Notes: generated by a model from the sequence alone, not told the origin. DNA of 64,000 bases from Paraburkholderia fungorum (GCF_902833645.1 NZ_CADFGE010000001.1:558001-622000), one strand, 5' to 3'; counted from the first letter of the stretch, positions 1 through 7,814 are shown. A program made the numbers and translations.

Positions 1-153
1 TTCTTTCCGCGGAAGCTCAGCGTTGCTTATATGGTGTCGGTGGGTTATGCGCACAGGTGACAGATCGGCGCCAAGCATGTTTGTCATGCCGGTCGGCGTT
101 GCCTATGTTCCACCACCAGACTGTACCTGGTAAGACTTAATATTTTGTCATCC

Positions 154-744
154 TTATTTATTGCGTCGATAGTCGTATCGATGCGCGAGCCAACGTGTTG
201 CAGTACCGTCCGCAAGAACAAAGTATTGATCCTTTGTTTCGTGGTCGGGACCATCTTGAGTGATGACTTCCTCCATACGGAGCACCCGCCCTGACCAGCC
301 GGGCGCAATCGGTGGCGCAGCGAATGGATCGAAACGCAGAGTGATACGGTCCGGCGAATCTCGCTCGAAGCTTGCAGCCGACATCGGGGCGACAGGAATT
401 CGCGCCTCGATCGAGACGTAACGCCATTGCCCAGCGATCGGGTCATAGCTGAGATAGTCGATTCTTAGGGGCCGAATGGAGCCTTGAGCGTGCATCGTCT
501 CCTCGAGGAGCGTGCCCACCATGCGTCGATCGGCGATCAGCCCACTACTCAAAACAGGTGTTGCTCCGGGGTGTTCCCAGAACGTATCAGACACGGTCCA
601 CGCGCCAGTCTCCGCGCCGAGAGCAGTCACTTCCGGCGCCGCGTGGTCGATGGAATTGGGTTCGGCTGCCGCTGGCAGCGTCTGAAGCGCCAGCGTGGCC
701 GTCAGAATTCGGATTCCGTATTTCGAAATGCAGTCGATTTTCAT
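154..744 (-). CDS. Secreted protein of unknown function
   Basis: This encodes a protein of about 196 residues. It starts with a short charged stretch, a hydrophobic segment rich in Leu/Ala and a likely signal peptidase site after PAAA (about residues 23-28), so it is probably exported to the periplasm. I chose the ATG at 744 rather than the one 18 bases upstream because AAGGAG sits 6 bases before it. The mature part has no motif I recognise; it reads like a single beta-rich domain. It is divergent from the LysR gene starting at 846, with about 100 bases between, so the LysR protein is the likely regulator. The function is not known to me. Confidence 0.75.
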   Translation of the reverse strand: MKIDCISKYGIRILTATLALQTLPAAAEPNSIDHAAPEVTALGAETGAWTVSDTFWEHPGATPVLSSGLIADRRMVGTLLEETMHAQGSIRPLRIDYLSYDPIAGQWRYVSIEARIPVAPMSAASFERDSPDRITLRFDPFAAPPIAPGWSGRVLRMEEVITQDGPDHETKDQYFVLADGTATRWLAHRYDYRRNK

Positions 745-845
745 GTCGTGCTCCTTGCACAAACTTTAGTTGAAAACCAATAGTTTCCCAATGGGAGCCG
801 ATAGCGATATTATTTCGGCTTAATGTCGCTTCGAAGGATACAATC

Positions 846-1742
846 GTGATCGACCTTTTCAACGATGTTCCAGCTTTCGTGGCGGCCGCCGAAGCGGGGA
901 GTTTTGCCGCTGCAGGACGAAAGCTGCATCTCTCGCGCTCGGCGGTGGGGAAGGCCATTGCGCGCATCGAGGCGCGGCTCGGAGTACGGCTCTTCAACCG
1001 GACGACGCGGGCGCAGTTATTGACCGACGAAGGACGTGCTTTTCTCGCCCGCTGCGTTAGAGCAACCGAAGAATTGCGTGAGGGCGCGGCTCTGATAGAG
1101 GCCGGGCGGTCAAAGGTGCGGGGCTTGCTGCGGGTGACAATGCCCGTCCTGTACGGTCGGCTAAAAGTTGCGCCGCTGCTGATGCGCCTTACCGATGAAC
1201 ATCCGGAGCTGACTATCGAACTTGACCTCAGAGATCGTCGAGTATCTCTGGTGGACGAAGGCTTTGATCTAGCGGTCAGAATCGGCCCGAGCGAGACAAC
1301 GGTTGGCTTGTCGTCTTGCGCAATCGGGAAACATGCCACCTTGCTCTGCGCCGCTCCTTCGCTGATCGAAAGGTTAGGCATGCCGAGTTCTCTTGACGAC
1401 CTCGACCGATATGACGCACTGGTCTATCACCGCGACAACTGGAGCGAGCGTTGGACTTTTCCGGATGATGGCGGACGTATGACACTCATCGAGCCAACTT
1501 CCCGCATTCGCGCGGCAGACCTCGGGGTCATCATGGATGCTGCGATTTCAGGGCGAGGCATCGCCTGGTTGCCCGACTGGCTGATCGAAGACGAACTCGA
1601 ATCGGGAAGGCTTCTTCAGTTGCTGCCCGATCTGCCGGTTCGCCAGCGCGACATCAACCTTTTTTGGGTAACGACGCCAACGATTCCGGGACGACTGCAG
1701 TTGGCCATCGACGCTCTCACCCTGACAGTTCCCATGGCATAG
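846..1742 (+). CDS. LysR-family transcriptional regulator
   Basis: This is a 298-residue protein, the usual length for LysR. The N-terminal winged helix-turn-helix is visible around residues 15-60 (FAAAGRKLHLSRSAVGKAIA, then RLGVRLFNRTTR). It is followed by a linker and a periplasmic-binding-like effector domain that ends with the GRGIAWLPDWL segment typical of the family. The start is GTG with AAGGA upstream. Effector and targets cannot be read from sequence. The natural first target is the divergent secreted-protein gene, whose start is only about 100 bases away. Confidence 0.93.
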   Translation: MIDLFNDVPAFVAAAEAGSFAAAGRKLHLSRSAVGKAIARIEARLGVRLFNRTTRAQLLTDEGRAFLARCVRATEELREGAALIEAGRSKVRGLLRVTMPVLYGRLKVAPLLMRLTDEHPELTIELDLRDRRVSLVDEGFDLAVRIGPSETTVGLSSCAIGKHATLLCAAPSLIERLGMPSSLDDLDRYDALVYHRDNWSERWTFPDDGGRMTLIEPTSRIRAADLGVIMDAAISGRGIAWLPDWLIEDELESGRLLQLLPDLPVRQRDINLFWVTTPTIPGRLQLAIDALTLTVPMA

Positions 1743-1931
1743 GCCGTAGCTCGGATGTGCGTCTAGCACGATCGCGAACCCCCACGACCGGCAGGCCAAC
1801 GCCCGACGACCACGCTCGTCGAGCGCACGTAGGCGGGCGCTCGATGCGAAGGGCAGAACGGGATACGAAGGCCATGCCGATCAATCCGGACCGTTGGTAT
1901 CGGTCATGGGCCTCCAAGAGATGTGGGCCCG

Positions 1932-1960
1932 TTCACAAATCAAACTTAATGTGCCAATAT
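1932..1960 (+). promoter_or_regulatory. Candidate sigma-70 promoter of the histidine leader
   Basis: TTCACA at 1932-1937 and CAATAT at 1955-1960 are separated by 17 bases. Transcription would start around 1966-1968, so the leader peptide ATG at 1968 could lie at the very 5' end of the RNA. The hexamers are imperfect, so this is a suggestion only. Confidence 0.35.
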
Positions 1961-1967
1961 GGCTGGC

Positions 1968-2048
1968 ATGGAACTCCGTAACGTCCCGAACCAATCTCGT
2001 CATCATCACGGTTGTCATCCGATGCGCCGTGGTTCGTTACGTCCATAG
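1968..2048 (+). CDS. Histidine-rich leader peptide of an attenuator
   Basis: This is a 26-codon open frame whose middle reads QSRHHHGCHPMRRGSLRP before TAG at 2046-2048. Four of six consecutive codons (2001-2018: CAT CAT CAC GGT TGT CAT) are His or flank His. The frame can also be opened 9 bases earlier at the ATG at 1959. I see no clear Shine-Dalgarno, which fits start-site translation at the RNA 5' end if the promoter guess is right. Clustered His codons, a stop about 45 bases before a U-tailed hairpin, and a histidyl-tRNA-synthetase-like gene downstream together match histidine-operon leader peptides known from Proteobacteria. The peptide itself has no expected role except to report histidyl-tRNA charging through ribosome stalling. 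Confidence 0.72.
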   Translation: MELRNVPNQSRHHHGCHPMRRGSLRP

Positions 2049-2114
2049 CAGGACATCGGGGACTGTAGCTCCCCTTCCTGTACCAACGACCAAGGCGCCT
2101 ACGGCGCCTTTTTT
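2024..2114 (+). promoter_or_regulatory. Histidine-responsive transcription attenuator
   Basis: Three elements are visible. The first is GCGCCGT at 2024-2030, inside the leader frame just after the His codons. The second is a hairpin at about 2049-2080 (CAGGA with TCCTG outside, GGGGA with TCCCC inside). The third is the terminator at 2092-2114. GCGCCGT is exactly complementary to ACGGCGC at 2101-2107, in the 3' arm of the terminator. A ribosome stalled on the His codons would leave 2024-2030 free to pair with 2101-2107 and break the terminator; a ribosome reaching the stop codon would cover 2024-2030 and let it form. The switch is my inference from these complementarities. Confidence 0.6.
2092..2114 (+). 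terminator. Intrinsic terminator of the attenuator
   Basis: AAGGCGCC (2092-2099) and GGCGCCTT (2103-2110) form a perfect 8-bp stem with a 3-base loop, followed by TTTT and then an AT-rich stretch. It lies 26 bases upstream of the ATG at 2140, so it acts as a leader terminator and not as an end-of-gene signal. Confidence 0.85.
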
Positions 2115-2139
2115 ATTTTCTACCCCGAGGAGGACTGCC

Positions 2140-2782
2140 ATGACCATGATTCGCGGAACACGCTTCATCGTTGGCAAGGAAGCTGCGCAAATTCGCGCTC
2201 TGGAAACCCAATTCCGGAGCTACCTTCATTAACGTGGGAGCCGAGGAGGCGATTGTTCCCGCGTTGTGGTCGCAAGATACATTCATTCAAAAGGCCGGCG
2301 GCAGCGAGATCATCGGCCAGATGTGGGCCTTTCCCGATAAGAAGGGACGCGCTTGCTGCCTGATTCCTGAGGCAACGGCCCTATTCCAGGAGCGCTGCAG
2401 CGAACTGCTGGGCCGACAACGGGAGCGGATGTTGTTTTACATCGCTCGATGCTACCGCTATGAACGACCTCAAGCCGGTCGCTACCGCGAATTCTCACAA
2501 CTAGGGTTTGAGTATCTCTGCCCCAACCCGGAATCCGCGGTCAAACGTAGCCAGGAGGTAGCGATCGGCTTTTTCGATTCGCTCGGCCTGCGCTACGAAA
2601 TCGACGATTCGGCCCGCAGAGGCCTCAGCTACTATCTGAACGGTAGGGGCTTCGAAATGCGCTGTAGAGAACTCGGGGCACAGCAGCAAGTCGTTGGTGG
2701 CGGCGCTTATCAGGAGGGGGCCGGTTTCGGCATCGGCGCTGAACGGCTATTGTTGGCGATGACCGCACAAGGGCTTGTGTAG
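2140..2782 (+). pseudogene. Minimal HisRS-like class II synthetase core, frameshifted
   Basis: Translation starts at ATG 2140 after a strong GAGGAGG (2127-2133). The first 30 codons (MTMIRGTRFIVGKE...) match the N-terminus of HisRS-type proteins, then TAA at 2230 ends the frame. The rest of the domain continues one frame later from about 2228. Removing one T near 2229-2230 restores a continuous product of about 213 residues. Class II motif 2 is clear (RYERPQAGRYREF, 2456-2494), as are a HisA-like segment (RRGLSYY) and motif 3 (GIGAERLLLAM). The anticodon-binding domain and the insertion between motifs 2 and 3 found in true HisRS (about 420 residues) are absent. Family knowledge suggests amino-acid activation without ordinary tRNA charging, as in stand-alone synthetase paralogues. 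It could be a pseudogene, a sequencing error or a recoded gene. Confidence 0.75.
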
Positions 2783-2791
2783 CGGACTCCA

Positions 2792-2980
2792 ATGCCGTCG
2801 CGGCTTGCGGCTCTGGGCAGTCGCAAGCTGCATATCGCCAGCTACACGTATTCAGGCGATGGCGCGAACGTCCGCTTCCGCAGCCTCAACAGTCCTTTCT
2901 GGATCGCGTGCCGTCAGCCGCGAATCGGCCGTGTATCGCATCCACTAATGAAACGCCGGCCTTTGGAGATGTGCATCTAA
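2792..2980 (+). CDS. Short ORF behind the HisRS-like gene, possible fragment
   Basis: This 62-codon frame starts 9 bases after the HisRS-like stop codon, in the same frame. The first 40 codons have the GC-rich third positions of real genes here; after that the bias is lost. I recognise no family. It may be the stump of a second gene of the same operon, cut like the MFS gene behind it, or it may not be coding. Confidence 0.25.
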   Translation: MPSRLAALGSRKLHIASYTYSGDGANVRFRSLNSPFWIACRQPRIGRVSHPLMKRRPLEMCI

Positions 2981-3032
2981 ACGGCGACCAATATGTTGAG
3001 ATAGCATCAGTCGAACTGAACAGGGGGAGACG

Positions 3033-3341
3033 GTGTTTCGGGAAATCAGAGCTCGCATAAACTCAATCGACGTCCCTCTTGCCAGTCTCCTTCTTAGCGA
3101 TCTGATGAGGATCTTGGCAGAAATGGTCGGCTATATCACGCTCCCTTGGTGGATCGTTCACCGGGGCGGCGCGCATGACTTGGCGCTCTACAGCGCAAGC
3201 ATTGCCATCACCACGATTTTTGCAATGCCACTACTTTCACCACTCGGCGATCGCAATGAGCTACGCAATCACCAGGCCTGGCAACGTGCCTTAAGCGGGG
3301 AAACAGAGGGAGACGCCGGCCCAAGACCGGCGTGGGTCTAG
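3033..3341 (+). pseudogene. Truncated MFS transporter, N-terminal stump
   Basis: A GTG start follows GGGGGAGA. The first 72 residues look like the start of a major facilitator: a first membrane segment (SLLLSDLMRILAEMVGYITLPWWIV), a second (LALYSASIAITTIFAMPLL) and the loop SPLGDR that normally continues as the conserved GDR-x-x-R/K motif. After that the frame runs into unrelated residues and stops at 102 instead of about 400, so nearly five-sixths of the protein is missing. It lies on the same strand as the HisRS-like gene and probably belonged to the same operon, perhaps as its exporter. It should not work as a transporter. Confidence 0.65.
3313..3333 (-). terminator. Hairpin after the SDR gene
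   Basis: ACGCCGG (3313-3319) and CCGGCGT (3327-3333) form a 7-bp stem with a 7-base loop, just beyond the stop codon at 3338 of the leftward SDR gene. On that strand the tail is only moderately T-rich, so termination is plausible but may be inefficient. Confidence 0.5.
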
Positions 3342-4129
3342 AAGGCGCTCTTTATAACGCCTCCGTCGGCTCGCAACGCTGCTCCCGTCGTGGCTGACGA
3401 AAGCGGGCTGGCGATATAGGCCACGAGCGACGCGATCTCCTGCGGCGACTCAAATCGCTTGATGAGCGATGTGGGTCGGACCTTCTCGAAGAACTCCTTT
3501 TCAAACGCCTCGAACGATTTGCCGTCGGCCTTCGCAAGGGTCTCCACGAATTCACCTACTCCTCGCGATTTCGTTGGCCCCGGCAGCACACTGTTGACTG
3601 TGATGCCGGTGCCGGCAACAGCTTCGGCGAGCCCGCGCGAGACCGCCAGTTGCGCGGTTTTCGTCATCCCGTAGTGGATCATTTCAGCCGGAATCTGCAC
3701 CGCGCTTTCGCTCGAAATGAAAATGATGCGCCCCCAGTTGGCCCGCCTCATCGCAGGCAAAAACAGGCGAGCAAGGCGTACCCCGCTCAAGACATTGACG
3801 TCGAAGAATCGCTGCCAGTCCGCGTCGGGAATCTCTTCAAACGGCTTGGGCTCGAAGATGCCGAGGTTGTTGACCAGAATTTCCACGTCCGGATAGCGTC
3901 GCGCGAGCTCTTCCGCTGAAGCGGCTGTACTGAGATCGCCCGCAAATCCCTGCACGTCGCTGCCTGTCTCCGCTTTCATCCGTGTGACCACGTCATCCAC
4001 GGATGACTGCGAGCGGCCGTTCACGATCACACGAGCGCCTTCCTGCGCCAACGTGCTGGCGATAGCGAGACCGATGCCGGCTGTGCTGCCGCTCACCAGC
4101 GCGAGTTTGCCTGTCAGATTCAGGTCCAT
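3338..4129 (-). CDS. SDR-family NAD(P)-dependent oxidoreductase
   Basis: This encodes 263 residues, the length of a classical short-chain dehydrogenase. The cofactor motif is SGSTAGIG (residues 13-20), the structural NNLG motif (87-90) replaces the common NNAG, and the catalytic Ser140, Tyr153 and Lys157 (YGMTK) are present. It is probably a cytosolic NADPH-dependent reductase; the substrate is unknown. I set the start at 4129 (MDLNLTG), preceded by AAAGGAA; the longer frame upstream lacks SDR similarity. It lies 73 bases downstream of a second SDR on the same strand, so the two are likely co-transcribed and controlled by the LysR protein encoded from 5201. Confidence 0.9.
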   Translation of the reverse strand: MDLNLTGKLALVSGSTAGIGLAIASTLAQEGARVIVNGRSQSSVDDVVTRMKAETGSDVQGFAGDLSTAASAEELARRYPDVEILVNNLGIFEPKPFEEIPDADWQRFFDVNVLSGVRLARLFLPAMRRANWGRIIFISSESAVQIPAEMIHYGMTKTAQLAVSRGLAEAVAGTGITVNSVLPGPTKSRGVGEFVETLAKADGKSFEAFEKEFFEKVRPTSLIKRFESPQEIASLVAYIASPLSSATTGAALRADGGVIKSAF

Positions 4130-4202
4130 GAGTGATTTCCTTTCAATGGATGAAGCAAAAATGGCGACATTGGATCCTGTACGTCGGATGCCGCCAGGAA
4201 GG

Positions 4203-4967
4203 TCACGTACGGGTAATCGATGCGCCCCCATCGACAAGCGATGCGGTGCCGGTCACGAAGGACGAATCGTCCGACGCGAGATACAGCACCGAACGTGCCA
4301 ATTCCTCTGGTTTTGCGACGCGCTTGAGCGCATGCAGCCCAATCACGAACGCCTGCGATTCGTTGCTGTCGTTCATGCCGCGATACATCTCCGTGTCCAC
4401 CGCACCCGGCAACACCGCGTTGACTCGCACGCCTTTTGCGCCGTACTCGGCAGCGAGCGCCTGCGTCAGACCAATCAGCCCGGCCTTGCTCGCCGCATAG
4501 GCCGCGGTGCCGGGAAACGCGAACGAGTAGCCGACGAAGGTCGACGTGAAGATGATAGATCCACCGCCGTGCTTCAGCATTTCGGGAATCTGATGCTTCG
4601 CTCCCAGGAAGGCACTCGTCAGATTGGTCGCAAGCGCGGCGTTCCAGCCAGCTTCTGAAATACCGGTGGACGGGCCCATCTCGCCCAGCGTACCGGCATT
4701 GTTGTAGGCAACGTCGAGGCGGCCGTACTTCTCTACGGCCAGCGCGACGAGCGCTTTAGCATAGTCTTCGGATTGCACATCTCCAGCCAGGGCGATTGCC
4801 TCGCCGCCCGCGGCTTCAATTTCTGCCACGAGTGTAGTCAATTCGTTCAGGCGGCGTGCGCCGACTACGACCTTCGCGCCTTCAGCGGCGAACAACCTGG
4901 CGGTGGCACGACCGATGCCCGAGCTGGCGCCGGTGACGAGCGCGACTTTGTTGGTCAAACGTCCCAT
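4203..4967 (-). CDS. SDR-family oxidoreductase
   Basis: This 254-residue classical SDR has TGASSGIG at residues 12-19, NNAG at 89-92, and the catalytic set Ser142, Tyr157 and Lys161 (YAASK). The C-terminus ends in the DGGASITRT segment typical of the family. It is a soluble reductase or dehydrogenase of unknown substrate. It is the first gene of a leftward pair with the SDR at 3338-4129 and faces the LysR gene at 5201 across about 230 bases. The two SDRs are clearly different in sequence, so they are not a recent duplication. Confidence 0.92.
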   Translation of the reverse strand: MGRLTNKVALVTGASSGIGRATARLFAAEGAKVVVGARRLNELTTLVAEIEAAGGEAIALAGDVQSEDYAKALVALAVEKYGRLDVAYNNAGTLGEMGPSTGISEAGWNAALATNLTSAFLGAKHQIPEMLKHGGGSIIFTSTFVGYSFAFPGTAAYAASKAGLIGLTQALAAEYGAKGVRVNAVLPGAVDTEMYRGMNDSNESQAFVIGLHALKRVAKPEELARSVLYLASDDSSFVTGTASLVDGGASITRT

Positions 4968-5200
4968 GATGATTCTCCATTTAAAAATAAGGGCTGGACC
5001 TTGGCCACTGCTGGCAAAGCCAGAGCCAGGGCGATCGAGAAGACTGCGCGCTGCCTGAACATGATGAGCGCACGACCCTGCGGGGGACGATCACCTGATC
5101 ATCGCTGGCTACCCGTGGGAATGCCAGAAGTATGGGCTTGCGCAATTTTCCGGAGTAGCCTTCAATTCCCACATCAGCATTTCGGAAAATCCGGACAATC

Positions 5201-6100
5201 ATGAAACTCGAGGGTATTGCGACTTTTGTGTCGGTGGTGGAGGGCGGCTCACTCAGTGAGGCGGCACGTCGGCTGCGCGTATCGCGGTCCGTGGTCAGCG
5301 AACGGTTGATGGAGCTGGAGAGGACGCTGGGTGCCAGCCTGTTGCAGCGGACGACTCGCAAGCTGACGGTGACCGAAGACGGTAAGGCTTTCCTCGCAAG
5401 AGCGATCCGCATCATGCGGGAGGTAGAGGAGGCAACTGCCGATCTGGCCGAACGCAGAGCGTCTCTGAGCGGCCCGCTGCGTATTTCTGCGCCCGTGACC
5501 TTTGGTCGTATGCATCTGGGGCCGGCGCTTTACCCTTTCCTGAATCGCCATCCTGAGATACGGCTCACCCTGGACCTTGACGACCGGCGGGTGGACGCGA
5601 GCGCGGATGGTTTCGACGCAGTAATCCGGCACGGACCAATACCCGATTCCTACCTGGTGGCCTGGCGACTTGCGACTAGCAGGCGTGTGCTGGTGGCTGC
5701 TCCCTCCTACGTTGCCCAATTTGGACTGCCGACTTCTCCTGCCGAACTGGAAGGACACCGTGGCATTTTTTACATGAACCGGGGAGGGGCGGATTGGCGC
5801 TTCGTCCAACAAGGACGGACTACCGTGGTACACGGTCGATTCGGCCTGGTGCTGAACAACGGCGACATGATGCGCGATGCCGCCATCGCCGGCCTGGGTA
5901 TCGCGTTGCTGCCGACGTTCATCGTGGGCGATGCGCTCAAGTCCGGTGTCCTTATACCCGTCGATATTGGCATCGAGGCGGAAACGGAGTTCATCTACAT
6001 CGCGCACCCAGATGGCCAGCATCCTTCGATGAAGCTTCGTGCGCTGGCGGACTGGCTGCGCGAAGCGTTCGGAAGCCCACCATACTGGGATGCGACTTAA
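5201..6100 (+). CDS. LysR-family transcriptional regulator
   Basis: This 299-residue regulator has its DNA-binding domain at the N-terminus (SLSEAARRLRVSRSVVSERL around residues 18-37, then RTLGASLLQRTTRKL). The effector-binding domain ends with GLGIALLPTFIVGDAL. It belongs to the large CrgA-like group often found beside SDR genes. It is divergent from the two-SDR operon ending at 3338, which makes that operon its likely target. The inducer cannot be deduced. Confidence 0.93.
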   Translation: MKLEGIATFVSVVEGGSLSEAARRLRVSRSVVSERLMELERTLGASLLQRTTRKLTVTEDGKAFLARAIRIMREVEEATADLAERRASLSGPLRISAPVTFGRMHLGPALYPFLNRHPEIRLTLDLDDRRVDASADGFDAVIRHGPIPDSYLVAWRLATSRRVLVAAPSYVAQFGLPTSPAELEGHRGIFYMNRGGADWRFVQQGRTTVVHGRFGLVLNNGDMMRDAAIAGLGIALLPTFIVGDALKSGVLIPVDIGIEAETEFIYIAHPDGQHPSMKLRALADWLREAFGSPPYWDAT

Positions 6101-6161
6101 CGCTCCCGGGTTACACGAGGTAAGGCAAAAAGTGGCCAGACCTCGTCCGACGACGACCGAC

Positions 6162-7007
6162 TCAGTCCGTTTTTACCGTATCGAGAAACGCTCGTAGTTC
6201 GCGCTGCATGGTGGTTGCATCCAGAGCGATGCTCCCGCCATGTCCGGCGAACACGCTACTGAAGTTTTCGTCAACGAGCCGTTCGAGGGAGCGAAGCTGG
6301 GTGGGCCAGTCGTACCAGCAGGCGTCTCGAAAGGCATGCAGAGCACGCTTGCGGAAATCCCAGCACAGTGAGTCTCCAGAGAAAAGGGCGTGGCCGATGA
6401 GGAACATGACGCTTCCCCGTGTATGTCCCTCCATCGGAATGACCCGAACGCCCGGCAACAGCTCATGCGCGAGAGTACCTGTGATTACGTCGGTGACGAA
6501 CGGTGCGCCATCGGCGTCGTTTTCATGTATCCAGACGCGGGCGCCAAAGCGCTTCGCATAGATGCCCGCGTCCGCGACATCGTCGCGGTGGGTCAGCAAG
6601 ATATGATCCAATCCTCCGGCTTCCGCGATCCAGCGCTCGATGTGGCTGGCCCAGCGCGGCCCGTCGATCATCAGACGCAGGCCGCCTGCAAGCGTGATGT
6701 AGCTGTGAGCGCCGTACGAAGAGCGGGCGTTATAGCCGAGCCTCCAAACGCCGGGAGCCAAGGCTTGCGGGAAGAGGCCTGCCGGCATCTTCAATCCTTT
6801 CGGCGGCCGAACAGCAGCCGCTGGACAGATGAGGACGCCGCGCCACGCATCTTCCGTTTCCTGTTCACTGGCAGGCTGGTGCGCAAACGCCGAAGCGCCG
6901 TTTCGTTCGATGAACAGATTGGGAGCGGCCGTTCGAACCGCGCCGCAGTTGAAGCAGGCTGCGCTCACATGCCAACGATCGTCGACGTCACCTTTGTCCT
7001 CCGCCAT
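6162..7007 (-). CDS. Ferredoxin-domain metallo-beta-lactamase-fold hydrolase
   Basis: About 281 residues in two parts. Residues 10-70 resemble a small single-cluster ferredoxin (C18-x2-C21 and C61-P), but two of the four Cys usual for a 4Fe-4S site are not visible. Residues 85-280 are a metallo-beta-lactamase fold with a variant metal motif (THRDD at 139-143 instead of THxHxDH), then GHTRGS (194-199), GDS (211-213) and GHGG (255-258). I chose the ATG at 7007 because GGGAG precedes it; a frame opening at 7052 exists but has a weak site. The reaction is unknown; family members are annotated as MBL hydrolases. It is transcribed leftward alone, about 70 bases upstream of the tetR gene end. Confidence 0.82.
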   Translation of the reverse strand: MAEDKGDVDDRWHVSAACFNCGAVRTAAPNLFIERNGASAFAHQPASEQETEDAWRGVLICPAAAVRPPKGLKMPAGLFPQALAPGVWRLGYNARSSYGAHSYITLAGGLRLMIDGPRWASHIERWIAEAGGLDHILLTHRDDVADAGIYAKRFGARVWIHENDADGAPFVTDVITGTLAHELLPGVRVIPMEGHTRGSVMFLIGHALFSGDSLCWDFRKRALHAFRDACWYDWPTQLRSLERLVDENFSSVFAGHGGSIALDATTMQRELRAFLDTVKTD

Positions 7008-7079
7008 AGCGCGCTCCCGGCTGATATTGGGTAGACGGTTCAAAGATAGCATCTTTGCGCGATTGAGAATCGGGGTGCG

Positions 7080-7685
7080 CTAGCGAAGCGCCGCGCCTAC
7101 CGCCTCGTCAATCTGCATCGCAAAGCGTGAGTCAACATCGGGCACCGTGTAGCCAAGTGTCAGTTCCAGATGTGCGTCGCCTAGCACCAACTGAACGAAT
7201 GTCGCTGAGCGCAATGCCGCGGTCGATTCGTCAAATCGCCTTCGCAGAATTTTTGCGGCGAACGCGCGCACGACCTTTGCACCATTTTCGTAAAACACCT
7301 CGCCGAGTTCCGGAAAACGCGCGGCCTCGGCAACGATGGCGCGGTAAAGCCCCAGACTATCCGGCGTGATGAGGCTTCGTGCCAGCACCCATCCCAACTC
7401 GCGCAACTCGACTTCGGGGGCGCCATCGGATTGCTCGCTCTGAGCGCTTGCAAGCAGCGCGCCCACCTGAGCGCACATCACGCTCACCAGACCGACAAAC
7501 AGCGCCTCCTTCGACTTGAAGTGGCGGTAGACAGTCTGCTTGCCGACGCCGGCGGCCGCGGCGACATCGTCCATCGTTGCCAGACCGAAGCCGTCGCGTA
7601 AAAAAACGGTTCTCGCGCCATCGAGGATGGCTGACCGCTTGCGGCATTGCAGCGGACTCAGGCCCGCAAGAGAAAAAGTGTCCAT
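7080..7685 (-). CDS. TetR-family repressor
   Basis: This 201-residue protein has a typical TetR N-terminal helix-turn-helix (residues 18-62, TMDDVAAAAGVGKQTVYRHF) and a helical C-terminal ligand domain. The start codon at 7685 faces the epimerase-like gene at 7815. Two palindromes of the same design lie in the gap at 7716-7737 and 7750-7771, one of them covering the promoter spacer. The protein most likely represses the divergent operon, and possibly itself, until a small ligand binds. Confidence 0.93.
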   Translation of the reverse strand: MDTFSLAGLSPLQCRKRSAILDGARTVFLRDGFGLATMDDVAAAAGVGKQTVYRHFKSKEALFVGLVSVMCAQVGALLASAQSEQSDGAPEVELRELGWVLARSLITPDSLGLYRAIVAEAARFPELGEVFYENGAKVVRAFAAKILRRRFDESTAALRSATFVQLVLGDAHLELTLGYTVPDVDSRFAMQIDEAVGAALR

Positions 7686-7713
7686 ACGAAATAAATAACA
7701 GATCGTCGAGTAG

Positions 7714-7742
7714 TTGACAAGACTGGGTAGTCTCGTTTAGAT
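7714..7742 (+). promoter_or_regulatory. Sigma-70 promoter of the epimerase operon
   Basis: TTGACA (7714-7719) and TTAGAT (7737-7742) are separated by exactly 17 bases. The first palindromic operator fills the spacer, so repressor binding would block RNA polymerase directly. Confidence 0.75.
7716..7737. promoter_or_regulatory. TetR operator, copy 1
   Basis: GACAAGACT and AGTCTCGTT flank a 4-base centre (GGGT). It is an imperfect inverted repeat with the same core, AGACT-N4-AGTCT, as copy 2, and it overlaps the promoter spacer. Confidence 0.7.
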
Positions 7743-7749
7743 TTGCCAA

Positions 7750-7771
7750 AACGAGACTGATGAGTCTCGTT
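7750..7771. promoter_or_regulatory. TetR operator, copy 2
   Basis: AACGAGACT-N4-AGTCTCGTT is a perfect 9-bp inverted repeat with a 4-base centre. Its centre is 34 bp from that of copy 1, so two repressor dimers could bind side by side. Confidence 0.75.
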
Positions 7772-7814
7772 TGTGTGACTATTCGACTTCGCATCCAATC
7801 TCTTGGAGAACGCT

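Noticed and set aside
2140..2782. Reading the HisRS-like gene as HisZ, the ATP-phosphoribosyltransferase regulatory subunit
   Set aside because: HisZ is well over 300 residues and has lost histidine-site motifs; this core is much shorter and keeps RGLSYY and motif 3.
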